NCBI RefSeq assembly: GCF_004336745.1
Contig: NZ_SJXD01000011.1
Span: forward strand, 1,116,001 to 1,180,000
Origin: Roseococcus sp. SYP-B2431
GTDB lineage: Bacteria > Pseudomonadota > Alphaproteobacteria > Acetobacterales > Acetobacteraceae
Reading direction: 5' to 3'
Length of the DNA: 64,000 nucleotides
A model generated the notes under the pieces. The model was not told where the DNA came from and did not search any database. It saw only the letters and a list, made by a program, of their open reading frames with translations. Position 1 is the stretch's first letter. Every line of letters starts with the position of its first letter. The position numbers were made by a program, and so were the translations under genes. This document shows positions 39,333-48,303 of the stretch, in pieces.

Positions 39333-40183
39333 GCCGGAGTCGCGCGCCGCGCCGCTCGCCGCGTGGCCAGGACGCCGTGCCGCGGCGCCCAGAGGAGCGC
39401 GGCCCCGAAGATCAGCACCTGGGACACGACGATGACGCCCCCGGTGGAGCCGTCGAGGAAATAGCTCGCATAGGCGCCCAGGAGGCCGCTGCCGGCCCCG
39501 ATCGCGGTGGCGAGGCCGGCCATGCGGCCGAAGCGGTCGGTCAGCAGATAGGCCGTGGCGCCGGGCGTGACCAGCATGCCGATCACCAGCACGGCCCCGA
39601 CCGCCTGCAGCCCCGCCACCGCGGTCGCGGCCAGGAGGGTCAGCAGCAGCAGGCGCATCGCGCCCGGGCTGCCGCCGATGGCGGCGAGCTGCACCGGATC
39701 GAAGAGGGACAGCATGAGGTCCCTTCCCTTCACCGCCAGGGCCGCCACCACCAGCACCGCGATGATTGCCATCTGCAGGATGTCGAAATCCGCGATGCCG
39801 AGCACGTTGCCGAAGAGAATGGTCTGCAGCCGCACGTTGGACGGGAAGAGCGAGAGCAGGAACAGCCCCGCGCCGAAGAAGCCCGTGAAGACGACCCCGA
39901 TCACGGCATCCTCGCGCAGCGGCGTCCGGCCGCGCAGACCCGCCATCGCCGCGGCCGCCAGCAGGCCGGAGGCGAAGGCGCCGATCGCGAAGGGAATGCC
40001 GCCGATCCAGGCCAGGACCACGCCCGGCACCACCGCATGGCTCAAAGCGTCGCCCATCAGCGACCAGCCCTTGAGCACGACGTAGCAGGAGAGCAGCCCC
40101 GCTACGGCCCCGATCAGCGCGCTGATGGCCATGGCGCGCAGCATGTAGTCGTACTGGAAGGGGATCAGCAGCTCCTCGGCCAT
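39329..40183 (-). CDS. Metal ABC transporter permease 1 (ABC-3, MntB/SitC-like)
   Basis: A 284-residue ABC-3 permease, similar in layout to the second permease (YVVLKGWSLMGDALSHAVVPG; VGAVLVIGMLVTPGATAYL). Two related permeases in one operon fit the SitABCD-type manganese/iron importers, where they form a heterodimer. The frame extends upstream across the ATPase gene, but the ATG at 40183 overlaps the ATPase stop and marks the start of homology. Confidence 0.93.
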   Translation of the reverse strand: MAEELLIPFQYDYMLRAMAISALIGAVAGLLSCYVVLKGWSLMGDALSHAVVPGVVLAWIGGIPFAIGAFASGLLAAAAMAGLRGRTPLREDAVIGVVFTGFFGAGLFLLSLFPSNVRLQTILFGNVLGIADFDILQMAIIAVLVVAALAVKGRDLMLSLFDPVQLAAIGGSPGAMRLLLLTLLAATAVAGLQAVGAVLVIGMLVTPGATAYLLTDRFGRMAGLATAIGAGSGLLGAYASYFLDGSTGGVIVVSQVLIFGAALLWAPRHGVLATRRAARRATPA

Positions 40184-40965
40184 CAGGCGGGGTTCTCCGC
40201 GGGCTCCCGCGGGGCGGCCGGAGCCGGCCGGCGCAGGGCGCCGCCGAAGGCGAGGCGCAGGTTGTCGTCGGTGAAGACCTCGGCGGTGGGTCCCGCCGCC
40301 AGCACGGTCCGGTTCACCAGCACCACCTGGTCGCAGAATTGCGGTATGCTCTCGAGGTCGTGGGTGGAGACGAGGACGATACGCCCCTCCCCGCGGAAGC
40401 CGCGCAGCAGGGCGATGATCGCCTGCTCTGTGGTCGCGTCCACGCCGGTGAAGGGCTCGTCCAGCAGCAGCAGCCCGGCGCCCTGGGCGATGGCGCGCGC
40501 CAGGAAGACCCGCTTGCGCTGCCCGCCGGAGAGCTCGCCGATCTGCCGGTCTGCCAGCGCGTCGAGGCCCACCCGCGCGAGGGCGGCCGCCACCGCCTCC
40601 CGGTCCGCGGCGCGCGGAATGCGCAACAGGTTCATGTGGCCGTAGCGGCCCATCATCACGACGTCGCGCACGCGGACGGGGAAGGTCCAGTCCACCTCCT
40701 CGCTCTGCGGCACATAGGCGACGCGGTTGCGCCGCAGCGCCGCCTCCACCGGCTCGCCGGCGATCAGCACGCGGCCCGCGCTCGGGCGGACCAGCCCCAT
40801 GATCGCCTTGAACAGGCTGGACTTGCCGGCGCCGTTCACGCCCACCAGCCCGCAGATGGTGCCTGCTCCCAGCCGGAAGCCGGCGCCGCGCAGCGCCGTA
40901 TGGCCGTTCGGGTAGACGACCGAGACATCCTCCACCGCAAGGTCGAGCGGCGCCTCCGCCCCCAT
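40183..40965 (-). CDS. Metal ABC transporter ATP-binding protein (MntA/SitB-like)
   Basis: A 260-residue ATPase with Walker A (GVNGAGKSS), signature ([15 protein letters not shown]), Walker B ([12 protein letters not shown]) and the His switch (VSTHD). It is coupled to the binding protein gene by an overlapping stop/start. It drives uptake through the two permeases downstream. Confidence 0.95.
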   Translation of the reverse strand: MGAEAPLDLAVEDVSVVYPNGHTALRGAGFRLGAGTICGLVGVNGAGKSSLFKAIMGLVRPSAGRVLIAGEPVEAALRRNRVAYVPQSEEVDWTFPVRVRDVVMMGRYGHMNLLRIPRAADREAVAAALARVGLDALADRQIGELSGGQRKRVFLARAIAQGAGLLLLDEPFTGVDATTEQAIIALLRGFRGEGRIVLVSTHDLESIPQFCDQVVLVNRTVLAAGPTAEVFTDDNLRLAFGGALRRPAPAAPREPAENPA

Positions 40966-41885
40966 CAGCGCGACGCCTGATCGGCGCCGAAGGCCTGCAG
41001 GATGGTCTCGGCATTGGCTTCGAGCAGGCGGAGATAGGTGGGCGCCGGCCCGTCCTGCGCCGTCAGGCTGTCCACGTGCAGCACGCCGCCGAAGCGGGTC
41101 CGCGCCTCGCGCGCCACCTGGCGCATCGGCCGGTCGTTCACCGTGCTCTCGCAGAAGACCGCGGGCGGGCGGCTGCGGCGCAGCAGGTCGATCAGCGCGC
41201 GCACCTGGCGGGGCGTCCCCTCCTCCTCGGCGTTGATCGGCCAGAGATAGGCCTCGCGGAGGCTGTAGTCGCGGGCGAGGTAGCTGAAGGCGCCCTCGCA
41301 GGTGGCCAGCACGCGCCGCTCCTCGGGGATCGTGGCCAGGCGCGCGCGCAGGGTCACGTCCAGCGCACGGATGCGCTCGGAATAGGCGCGGGCATTAGCG
41401 GCGAAGAGTTCGGCGCGCGACGGGTCGAGCTCGGCCAGCGCACGGCGGATGTTCTCCACATAGGCCAGCGCCACCGTCGGCGACATCCAGGCATGCGGAT
41501 TAGGCTGGTTGCGGTAGGGCCCCTCCCCGATGCCGATGGGCGCCACGCCCTCGGTCACCACGGCCTGGCGGACATCGCTCACGCGGCTGAAGAAGCGCTC
41601 GAACCAGCGCTCCAGCCCCAGGCCGTTCCAGAGCACGAGGTCGGCGGCCTGGGCGCGGACCACATCCTGCGGCGTGGGATCGTAGTCGTGGATCTCCGCC
41701 CCAGGCCGGGTGAGGCTTTCCACGATCGCGCCGTCGCCCGCCACGTTCCGGGCCATGTCGGCGAGGACGGTGAAGGTCGCCACCACGCGCTTCGGGCCCC
41801 CGGGCGACTGGGCTGCCGCGGGAAGCGCCGCTCCGGCCAGGAGGAACGCACCGAGGAGCGCGCGGCGGAGACAAGGGAGAGGCAT
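40965..41885 (-). CDS. Metal ABC transporter substrate-binding protein (SitA/MntC-like)
   Basis: A 306-residue cluster A-I binding protein with a signal peptide ending LPAAAQ. Likely metal ligands are His in [10 protein letters not shown], His in NPHAWMSP, Glu in CESTVND and Asp in [11 protein letters not shown] His/His/Glu/Asp set and the absence of the His-rich loop of ZnuA point to manganese or iron rather than zinc. A divergent MntR-like gene supports manganese. The ATG at 41885 is preferred over one 15 codons earlier since the signal peptide starts there. Confidence 0.92.
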   Translation of the reverse strand: MPLPCLRRALLGAFLLAGAALPAAAQSPGGPKRVVATFTVLADMARNVAGDGAIVESLTRPGAEIHDYDPTPQDVVRAQAADLVLWNGLGLERWFERFFSRVSDVRQAVVTEGVAPIGIGEGPYRNQPNPHAWMSPTVALAYVENIRRALAELDPSRAELFAANARAYSERIRALDVTLRARLATIPEERRVLATCEGAFSYLARDYSLREAYLWPINAEEEGTPRQVRALIDLLRRSRPPAVFCESTVNDRPMRQVAREARTRFGGVLHVDSLTAQDGPAPTYLRLLEANAETILQAFGADQASR

Positions 41886-41949
41886 GCGTTCTCCTATCGT
41901 GCCGGCCGGACAATCATGCGGCGGGATCACATTCGGGTGATGGGATCAT

Positions 41950-42046
41950 GGTTTAGGTTATGCTTCATTTGGAAGGGGGGCGCAAAGGCATCAAGGGTCG
42001 CGCGGCGGGTTTCCCTCTGCTGAACCTCTGTTGCCCATGCTAAACC
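41950..42046. promoter_or_regulatory. Candidate MntR control region with inverted GGTTTAG sites
   Basis: The gap between the divergent importer and regulator is visibly AT-richer than its surroundings. It contains GGTTTAGGTTATGC at 41950-41963 and, inverted, GGTTTAGCATGGGC (minus strand of 42033-42046). The shared GGTTTAG halves, one near each gene start, look like paired operators. Binding by MntR is inferred from position only. Confidence 0.45.
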
Positions 42047-42094
42047 TTGACAGGCAGCTTTACGGAACCCGCCCCGATCGGCTACCGCCGAGGC

Positions 42095-42574
42095 GTGAAC
42101 ACTCCGACCCGGAAACGCCGAATCCGCGCCGAGGCGCCGCCCGACCTGCCGGAGGAACCCGCGCAGGCCGCCCGTCATCTGCGGGCCCGGACCGCGCGCG
42201 CCAGCTCGCTGCTGGAAGACTACGTGGAGCTGATCGACGACCTGCTCGTCACCGGCGGGGAGGCGCGCGCCGCCGACATCGCGCGGCGGCTGGGCGTGAG
42301 CCACGCCACCGTCAGCAACACCATAAGCCGGCTGAAGCTCGCCGGGCTCGTCCACAGCAAGCCCTATCGCGGCGTCTTCCTGACGGAGGCGGGAATGGCG
42401 CTGGCGCAGACCGTGCGCACGCGGCACCGCGTCGTCGTGGACGTGCTGGTGGCGATCGGCGTGCCGGACGACGTGGCGGAAACGGATGCGGAAGGCATCG
42501 AGCACCACGTCTCCGGGCCGACGCTGAAGGCCTTCGAGGCCTTCCTGCGGGGGCTGCGGCCGGATTCCGGCTGA
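42095..42574 (+). CDS. mntR: MntR-like manganese-responsive regulator (DtxR family)
   Basis: A 159-residue DtxR/MntR regulator. A basic leader is followed by the winged helix (ADIARRLGVSHATVSNTISRL, then AGLVHSKPYRGVFLTEAG) and a dimerisation/metal domain with HRVVVDVLVAIGV and DAEGIEHHVS, where His and Glu ligands are expected. There is no SH3-like third domain, as in MntR. It is divergent from the importer and should repress it when manganese is plentiful. The GTG at 42095 is my choice; a TTG at 42047 would add 16 residues. Confidence 0.88.
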   Translation: MNTPTRKRRIRAEAPPDLPEEPAQAARHLRARTARASSLLEDYVELIDDLLVTGGEARAADIARRLGVSHATVSNTISRLKLAGLVHSKPYRGVFLTEAGMALAQTVRTRHRVVVDVLVAIGVPDDVAETDAEGIEHHVSGPTLKAFEAFLRGLRPDSG

Positions 42575-42620
42575 CGCGGCGGCTGGGCTTCACGCGTCAT
42601 CCTTCGCGTTCTAGCTTCCG

Positions 42621-42634
42621 ACCGACCATTCGGT
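42621..42634. promoter_or_regulatory. Candidate TetR-type operator upstream of acyl-CoA operon
   Basis: ACCGA-CCAT-TCGGT is an inverted repeat resembling the ACCGAC-N2-GTCGGT operators bound by TetR-family repressors of acyl-CoA catabolism. It overlaps the expected core promoter, ending two bases before the AGGAGG of the SDR gene. No TetR gene is in the window. Confidence 0.5.
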
Positions 42635-42650
42635 AGGAGGAATCGCCGCT

Positions 42651-43559
42651 ATGATGCTCAAGGACAAAGTCGCCGTCGTCACCGGGGCTGGTGGCGGAAT
42701 TGGACGCGAGATCGCCATCGCCATGGCCGAGTCCGGCGCCAAGGTGGTCATCAACGACATCGGCGCCTCGCTGGGCGGCGAGGGCTTCTCCGCCACCCCG
42801 GCCGAGCAGACCAAGGCCATCATCGAGCAGAAGGGCGGCCAGGCCGTCATCAGCACCGAGAGCGTGGCGGAGTGGGACAAGGCCAAGGCCATCGTCCAGA
42901 CCGCGATCGACGCCTTCGGCCGCATCGACATCGTCGTCAACAATGCGGGCATCCTGCGCGACCAGATCTTCCATCGCATGACGCCGGAAGAGTGGCTGTC
43001 GGTCATCAACGTGCACCTGAACGGCAGCTTCTTCATGAGCCGGGCCGCCGCCGAGCATTTCCGCAAGCAGGAAAGCGGCAGCCTCGTCCACATCACCAGC
43101 ACCTCGGGCCTCATCGGCAATTTCGGGCAGGCGAACTACTCGGCCGCCAAGCTCGGCATCGTGGCGCTGTCCAAGTCCATCGCGCTCGACATGAAGCGCT
43201 ACAACGTGCGCTCCAACTGCCTGGCGCCCTTCGCCTGGTCGCGCATGACGAGTTCCATCCCGGCCGAGACGCCGGAGCAGAAGGCGCGCGTCGAGCGCAT
43301 CATGCAGATGGGCCCGGAGAAGAACGCCCCGCTGGCGGTGTTCCTCGCCTCCGACGCCGCGAAGGAGGTCACCGGCCAGATCTTCGCACCGCGCATGCAC
43401 GAGCTCTTCCTGTTCAGCCAGAACCGGCCGATCCGCTCGGTGCACAGCGACGGCGGCTGGACGCCCGAGAAGATCGCCGAGATCGCCTTGCCCGCCTTCC
43501 GCTCCGGCTTCGTGCCCATGGAGCGCTCGGGCGACGTGTTCAGCTGGGATCCGATCTGA
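42651..43559 (+). CDS. SDR family oxidoreductase (3-hydroxyacyl-CoA dehydrogenase-like)
   Basis: A 302-residue short-chain dehydrogenase. TGAGGGIG near residue 11 binds the nucleotide, NNAG is present, and the catalytic Ser-Tyr-Lys lies in ITSTSG and NYSAAK. The insertion and C-terminal extension resemble the dehydrogenase part of peroxisomal multifunctional enzyme type 2, so a 3-hydroxyacyl-CoA is a reasonable substrate. GTAGGAGGAAT is a strong ribosome site. It is first of an operon with acyl-CoA dehydrogenase and CoA ligase genes. Confidence 0.92.
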   Translation: MMLKDKVAVVTGAGGGIGREIAIAMAESGAKVVINDIGASLGGEGFSATPAEQTKAIIEQKGGQAVISTESVAEWDKAKAIVQTAIDAFGRIDIVVNNAGILRDQIFHRMTPEEWLSVINVHLNGSFFMSRAAAEHFRKQESGSLVHITSTSGLIGNFGQANYSAAKLGIVALSKSIALDMKRYNVRSNCLAPFAWSRMTSSIPAETPEQKARVERIMQMGPEKNAPLAVFLASDAAKEVTGQIFAPRMHELFLFSQNRPIRSVHSDGGWTPEKIAEIALPAFRSGFVPMERSGDVFSWDPI

Positions 43560-43561
43560 GC

Positions 43562-44713
43562 ATGGATTTCCGGCTGAATGAGGAGCAGTCCGCCTTCCAG
43601 CAGGTGGTGCGCGGCTTCGCCGAGCGCCATCTGGCGAAGGATGCCGTCACCCGCGCGCATACCGTGGGCTTTCCCTGGGATGTCGCGAAGCTGATGGCCG
43701 AGCAGGGCCTCTTCGGGATCATGATCCCCGAGGAGGATGGCGGCGCCGGCGGCACGGTGTTCGACGCGGTGCTGGCCATGGAGCAGATCGCCCAGGTCTG
43801 CCCACGCAGCGCGGATGTCCTTCAGGCCGGGAATTTCGGTGCCTTCCGCACCTTCGCGGAATACGCCTCGCCCTATCAGAAAGAGCGGTTCTTCAAGCCG
43901 CTCCTGGCCGGCGAGGCGGTGGCCGCGGTCGGGATGACGGAGCCCGAGGCGGGCTCCGCGCTGACCGACCTGCGGACGAATTGCACGCCCGACGGCGAGG
44001 GCTGGCGGCTCAACGGCCAGAAGATCTTCACCACCAATTCGGCCGAGGCGAATGTCTTCGTCATCTATTGCCGCTTCGGACCGGGCGTCGGCGGCATCGG
44101 CTCGGTGCTGGTGGAGCGCGGTATGGAGGGGTTCCGGCTCGGCGAGCCCGGCCTCTACATGAATGACGAGGAGTGGTGCGCCCTCTACTTCGACAATGTC
44201 TATATCCCGCCCGAGATGGTGCTGCTCGGCCCGGGCGGTTTCAAGAAGCAGATCGGCGGCTTCAACGTAGAGCGCGTGGGCAATACGACGCGCGCGCTCT
44301 CGCTCGGCGAGTACTGCTTCTCCGCGGCGCGCGACCACGCGATGACGCGCACCCAGTTCGGCCGCAAGCTCATGGAGTTCCAGGGGCTGCAATGGAAGTT
44401 CGCCGAGATGCGGGTCGCGCTGGATAGCGCGCGGCTGCTGCTCTATCGCGCGGCCGTGAATGCGGGCCGTGGACTGCCGGACGGGCAGGAGGTGGCGCTT
44501 GCGAAGTATGCCTGCAACCAGGCGGGCTGGATGGCGTCTAACGAGGCCATGCAGGTCATGGGCGGGATGGGTTATTCGAAGGACCTGCTGATCGAATACT
44601 GCGTCCGCCGCACGCGCGGCTGGATGATCGCGGGCGGCAGCCTCGAGGTGATGAAGAACCGCATCGCCGAGGGCGTCTTCGGGCAGAGCTTTTCCCAGCG
44701 CCCACCCAAATGA
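43562..44713 (+). CDS. Acyl-CoA dehydrogenase family protein
   Basis: A 383-residue FAD enzyme with the acyl-CoA dehydrogenase domains: N-terminal helices (MDFRLNEEQSAFQQVVRGFAERH), the beta domain (AVGMTEPEAGSALTDL; KIFTTNSAEA) and the C-terminal helices (QFGRKLMEFQGLQWKFAEMR; QVMGGMGYSKD). The usual MCAD-type catalytic Glu position near the end is not Glu (WMIAGGSLEVMK), so the base may sit elsewhere, as in isovaleryl-CoA dehydrogenase. It starts two bases after the SDR gene. Confidence 0.93.
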   Translation: MDFRLNEEQSAFQQVVRGFAERHLAKDAVTRAHTVGFPWDVAKLMAEQGLFGIMIPEEDGGAGGTVFDAVLAMEQIAQVCPRSADVLQAGNFGAFRTFAEYASPYQKERFFKPLLAGEAVAAVGMTEPEAGSALTDLRTNCTPDGEGWRLNGQKIFTTNSAEANVFVIYCRFGPGVGGIGSVLVERGMEGFRLGEPGLYMNDEEWCALYFDNVYIPPEMVLLGPGGFKKQIGGFNVERVGNTTRALSLGEYCFSAARDHAMTRTQFGRKLMEFQGLQWKFAEMRVALDSARLLLYRAAVNAGRGLPDGQEVALAKYACNQAGWMASNEAMQVMGGMGYSKDLLIEYCVRRTRGWMIAGGSLEVMKNRIAEGVFGQSFSQRPPK

Positions 44714-46746
44714 AGGCCCTCCTTGCGCCTTCCAGCATCGCGCTGATCGGCGCGTCGGGTGATCCGGCGCGCCTCACCGCGCGGGCACAGATCTACCTGC
44801 GCCGCCACGGCTACACCGGCGCGCTCTATCCGGTGAATCCGCGCGCGCCGGAGGTGCTGGGCGAGCGCGCCTATGCCCGCGTCGAGGACATCCCCGACGC
44901 GATCGACTTCGCCTATATCCTGCTCGGCACGGAGCAGGTGGAATCGCAGATCGCCGCCGTCGCGGCCAAGGGCGCGCAGGTCGCCTGCATCCTGGCCGAC
45001 GGCTTCGCCGAGGCCGGCCCGGATGGCCAGGCCCTGCAGGATCGCTGCCTCGCCGCGGCGAAGGCGGCCGGGCTGCGGCTGCTCGGGCCCAATTCCATGG
45101 GCATCATCAACATCCCCCGGAAGATCGCGGCGAGCGTGAACGCGGCGCTGGAGGCCGAGAGCCTGCCATCCGGCCGCCTCGCGCTGGTGAGCCAGTCGGG
45201 CTCCATGCTGGGCGCCATCATGGGACGCGGGGCCGCGCGCGGGCTGGGCTTCAGCCACATGATCGCGACGGGCAACGAGGCCGACCTCACGGCCGGCGAG
45301 ATCGCCGCCATGCTGGTGCAGGACCCCGGCGTCGACGCGGTGATGCTCTTCCTGGAGGCGATCCGCGCGCCCGAGCATTACGCCGAGGCCGCGCGCCTCG
45401 CCCATGCCGCCGGCAAGCCGATCATCGCCTACAAGCTCGGCCGCTCCAGCTTCGGCGCGGAGCTCGCGACGAGCCATACCGGCGCGCTGGCCGGCAGCGA
45501 TGCCGCCGCGGACGCCTTCTTCCGCGCCAACGGCATCCTGCGGGCGACCATGCTGGAGAGCTTTCTCGAGCTTCCCGCGCTGGTGCTCGGCCGCAAGCCG
45601 CTGGGCAAGCCGCATCGCGCCGTCTCCGTCCTCACCACCACGGGCGGCGGCGGCGCCATGGCGGTGGACGCGCTCGGCATCGCCGGCATCGAGGCACGCG
45701 TGCCGGACGCCGCGGCCTCGGCCAAGCTCCACGACCTCGGCATGACGGCGCATGGCCGCCTGCTCGACATGACGCTGGCCGGCACGAAGCCCGAGCGCAT
45801 CGAGGCCGCCATCACGGCGCTGGCCGCCGCGCAGGACACGGATGCGGTCATCCCGGTGATCGGCTCCTCCGCGCAGTTCCGCCCCGCCGATGCGGTGGCC
45901 GGCATCCTGCGCGGACGCGACGCGGTGGGCGCGGACAAGCTCGTCGCCGCCTTCCTGGTGCCCCAGGCCGAGGCCTCGCTGCGCCTGCTGGCCGAGGCGG
46001 GCATTCCCGCCTTCCGCACGCCCGAGAGCCTGGCCGACGCCATGCGCGCCTGGCTCGACTGGCGCGTGCCCGCCCCGCCGGACATCTCCATGCCGCCCTT
46101 CTTCGAGCTGGCCGAGGCGCCGGACGAAGGCGATGCACGCGACCTCTTCGCCGCGCTGGGCCTCGCCACGCCCTATGCGCGGATGGGTGACGTCGCGGAC
46201 GTCCCGCAGGAGATGACCTACCCCGTCGCGCTGAAGATCCTCTCGCCGGACATCGCCCACAAGACCGAGGCCGGCGGCGTCGCGCTGAACATCCCCGATG
46301 CCGCGGCGTTGGCGGAGGCCGCGGCGAAGATGGAAGCGCGCGTGACGGTCGCCGCCCCCGAGGCGCGACTGACGGGCTTCCTGGTGCAGCCCATGTCGCG
46401 TGGCCTGTCCGAGGTCATCCTCGGCTTCCGCCGCGACCCTTCGGTCGGCCCCGTCGTGCTGCTCGGCGCGGGCGGCGTGCTGGCCGAGTTGCACCGCGAC
46501 GTCGCGCTGCGCCTCGCCCCGATCGACGAAGCCGGCGCCCGCGAGATGATCGCGGAAGTCCGGGCGCTCCGCGTCATCGAGGGCTGGCGCGGACTGCCAC
46601 GCGGCGATGTCGAGGCGCTGGTCGCGGCCATCGTCGCGGTCTCGAAGCTCGCGACCATGTCCGGCATCGCCGAGGCCGAGATCAATCCCCTGATGATCCA
46701 CGAGAGCGGCGTCACCGTCGCCGATGCCTGGGTGGTGCGTGCATGA
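44710..46746 (+). CDS. ADP-forming acyl-CoA synthetase family (acetate-CoA ligase-like)
   Basis: A 678-residue protein with the NDP-forming acyl-CoA synthetase layout: CoA-binding domain (SSIALIGASGDPARL), ligase/CoA domains with the phosphohistidine His256 (ATSHTGAL), and a C-terminal ATP-grasp domain from about residue 460 (YPVALKILSPDIAHKTEAGG). It would activate a free acid with ATP and CoA, or recover ATP from an acyl-CoA. Overlapping start and stop signals link it to the dehydrogenase and to the nitroreductase. Confidence 0.92.
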   Translation: MKALLAPSSIALIGASGDPARLTARAQIYLRRHGYTGALYPVNPRAPEVLGERAYARVEDIPDAIDFAYILLGTEQVESQIAAVAAKGAQVACILADGFAEAGPDGQALQDRCLAAAKAAGLRLLGPNSMGIINIPRKIAASVNAALEAESLPSGRLALVSQSGSMLGAIMGRGAARGLGFSHMIATGNEADLTAGEIAAMLVQDPGVDAVMLFLEAIRAPEHYAEAARLAHAAGKPIIAYKLGRSSFGAELATSHTGALAGSDAAADAFFRANGILRATMLESFLELPALVLGRKPLGKPHRAVSVLTTTGGGGAMAVDALGIAGIEARVPDAAASAKLHDLGMTAHGRLLDMTLAGTKPERIEAAITALAAAQDTDAVIPVIGSSAQFRPADAVAGILRGRDAVGADKLVAAFLVPQAEASLRLLAEAGIPAFRTPESLADAMRAWLDWRVPAPPDISMPPFFELAEAPDEGDARDLFAALGLATPYARMGDVADVPQEMTYPVALKILSPDIAHKTEAGGVALNIPDAAALAEAAAKMEARVTVAAPEARLTGFLVQPMSRGLSEVILGFRRDPSVGPVVLLGAGGVLAELHRDVALRLAPIDEAGAREMIAEVRALRVIEGWRGLPRGDVEALVAAIVAVSKLATMSGIAEAEINPLMIHESGVTVADAWVVRA

Positions 46747-47558
46747 CCGATCCCCGCCCGCTGATCGAGGCCCGCTTCGGCCACCTCCCCTTCGAGCCGC
46801 CGGCCGAGATCCCGCCGGCGCTCGCCGCGATCCTCGATCGCCGTGTGACGCGCCGCTACAAGCCCGACGCCATCCCCACGCCGCTGCTCGCCACGGTCCT
46901 CGCCGCCGCGCAATCCGCGCCGAGCAAGAGCGACATGCAGCAGCTCTCCATCGTGGTGCTCGAGGACAAGGCGCGCATCGCCCTCATCGCCGACTGGATC
47001 GGCACCATGCCCTGGATCAAGGACGCACCGGTCCTGCTGATCTTCTGCGCCGACATCCGGCGCAACCGCGACATCACCGTCCGCGCCGGCCGAGAGCATG
47101 CGAACGACAACCTCGACACCCTCCTGAACGCCACGGTGGATTCCGCCCTGGCCATGGGCATGACCATCGCCGCCGCCGACGCGGCCGGCCTCGGCACCTG
47201 TCCCATCAGCTATGTTCGGAACCACCTGGAGAAGGTCGGGCCGCTGCTCTCGCTGCCCAGGGGCGTCTTCCCCATCGCCGGGCTGACGCTGGGCTGGCCC
47301 TCCTCGCGCAACGAGCCGAGCGCGCGGCTGCCGCCCTCCGTCGTCATCCACCGCGAGCGCTACTCGACGGAAGGCGAGGCGGAAGCCCTCGCCGGTTACG
47401 ACGCGCGGCGGGATAAGGCCAAGCCGCGCTACCCGGAGGTGCATGGACCGGCACCGGAAGGCTGCAGCTGGACCGAGAATGTGGCGCGGCAGCTCTCCGT
47501 GCCGGAACGGGCCGGGTTCCGGGCCTGGCTCAGGTCGCGCGGCTTCGCGCTTGACTGA
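46743..47558 (+). CDS. Nitroreductase family flavoprotein
   Basis: A 271-residue FMN enzyme of the NfsA/NfsB superfamily. RRVTRRYKPDAIP, AAAQSAPSKSDMQ and the later AADAAGLGTCPISYVRN are family FMN-binding motifs. It reduces nitro, quinone or enone groups with NAD(P)H. It is the fourth gene of the operon, overlapping the ligase stop by four bases. It may process an activated unsaturated intermediate. Confidence 0.9.
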   Translation: MTDPRPLIEARFGHLPFEPPAEIPPALAAILDRRVTRRYKPDAIPTPLLATVLAAAQSAPSKSDMQQLSIVVLEDKARIALIADWIGTMPWIKDAPVLLIFCADIRRNRDITVRAGREHANDNLDTLLNATVDSALAMGMTIAAADAAGLGTCPISYVRNHLEKVGPLLSLPRGVFPIAGLTLGWPSSRNEPSARLPPSVVIHRERYSTEGEAEALAGYDARRDKAKPRYPEVHGPAPEGCSWTENVARQLSVPERAGFRAWLRSRGFALD

Positions 47559-47567
47559 CAAGCCGAT

Positions 47568-47613
47568 GCGGGGCTCCGCCCCGCGCCCCGCTGGGGTCCG
47601 TGGCGGACCCCAG
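47568..47613. repeat. Tandem GC hairpins, REP-like
   Basis: Two hairpins lie ten bases after the nitroreductase stop: GCGGGGC-TCC-GCCCCGC (47568-47584) and a 10-bp perfect stem CTGGGGTCCG-TGG-CGGACCCCAG (47591-47613). They look like an intergenic repeat and probably end or buffer the acyl-CoA operon. Two runs of seven G follow at 47641-47647 and 47655-47661. Confidence 0.7.
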
Positions 47614-47679
47614 ACCCCGCCGAGACAGGACGACAATCCCGGGGGGGCCGATCAGGGGGGGCGCAAACCCAGCAAGCCG

Positions 47680-48297
47680 GTGCGGCCGAAGGACGCGGCC
47701 AGCCTGATCCTATGGAAGCATGGGCCGCGCGGCATCGAGATCCTGATGGGACGCCGTCACCACAACCTGCGCTTCATGCCGGGCGTGCTCGTCTTTCCGG
47801 GCGGCCGCGTGGACCCGGACGACCACCGCGCCCAGCCGCTCAGCCCCCTGCCGGCCGACACGCGGCGCATGCTGGAGATCAGCGCCACGCCGGCCCGCGC
47901 GACGGCCCTCGCCCACTGCGCCCTGCGCGAGCTGCACGAGGAGGCCGGCCTCGTTCTCGGCGAGATGGCGGGCGACCGGCTCCGCCCGGATTTCGCGCCG
48001 TTGAGCTATCTGACGCGCGCGATCACGCCCGCCGACCGGCCGATGCGCTTCCACGCCCGCTTCCTGATCGCCGAGGCGCACCATGCCAAGGGCGAGATCC
48101 GCGGCTCCGGCGAGCTGGAGGAAATCCGCTTCTTCGCGCTGACGGAGCTGCACGAGCAGCCGGTGGCCAAGATCACCGCGATGATCCTCGCCGAGTTCGA
48201 GGCCTGGCTGGGGACGCCGGCGACGGATCGCGCCCACCGCCAGTTCATCCGCATCCAGGGCCGCGACAGCCGGCTGCCCGAGCGCCGGAGTCCCTGA
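47680..48297 (+). CDS. Nudix hydrolase
   Basis: A Nudix protein of about 205 residues. The box is split by a long insertion: GGRVDPDD early, then CALRELHEEAGLVLGE carrying the REx2EExG core, as in the NUDT19/CoA-diphosphatase-like group. It may hydrolyse CoA esters or other nucleoside diphosphates. The frame is open back through the hairpins to an ATG at 47566; I place the start at GTG 47680 because the upstream stretch is repeat sequence with no homology. The start is uncertain. Confidence 0.85.
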   Translation: MRPKDAASLILWKHGPRGIEILMGRRHHNLRFMPGVLVFPGGRVDPDDHRAQPLSPLPADTRRMLEISATPARATALAHCALRELHEEAGLVLGEMAGDRLRPDFAPLSYLTRAITPADRPMRFHARFLIAEAHHAKGEIRGSGELEEIRFFALTELHEQPVAKITAMILAEFEAWLGTPATDRAHRQFIRIQGRDSRLPERRSP

Positions 48298-48303
48298 ACC
48301 GCC

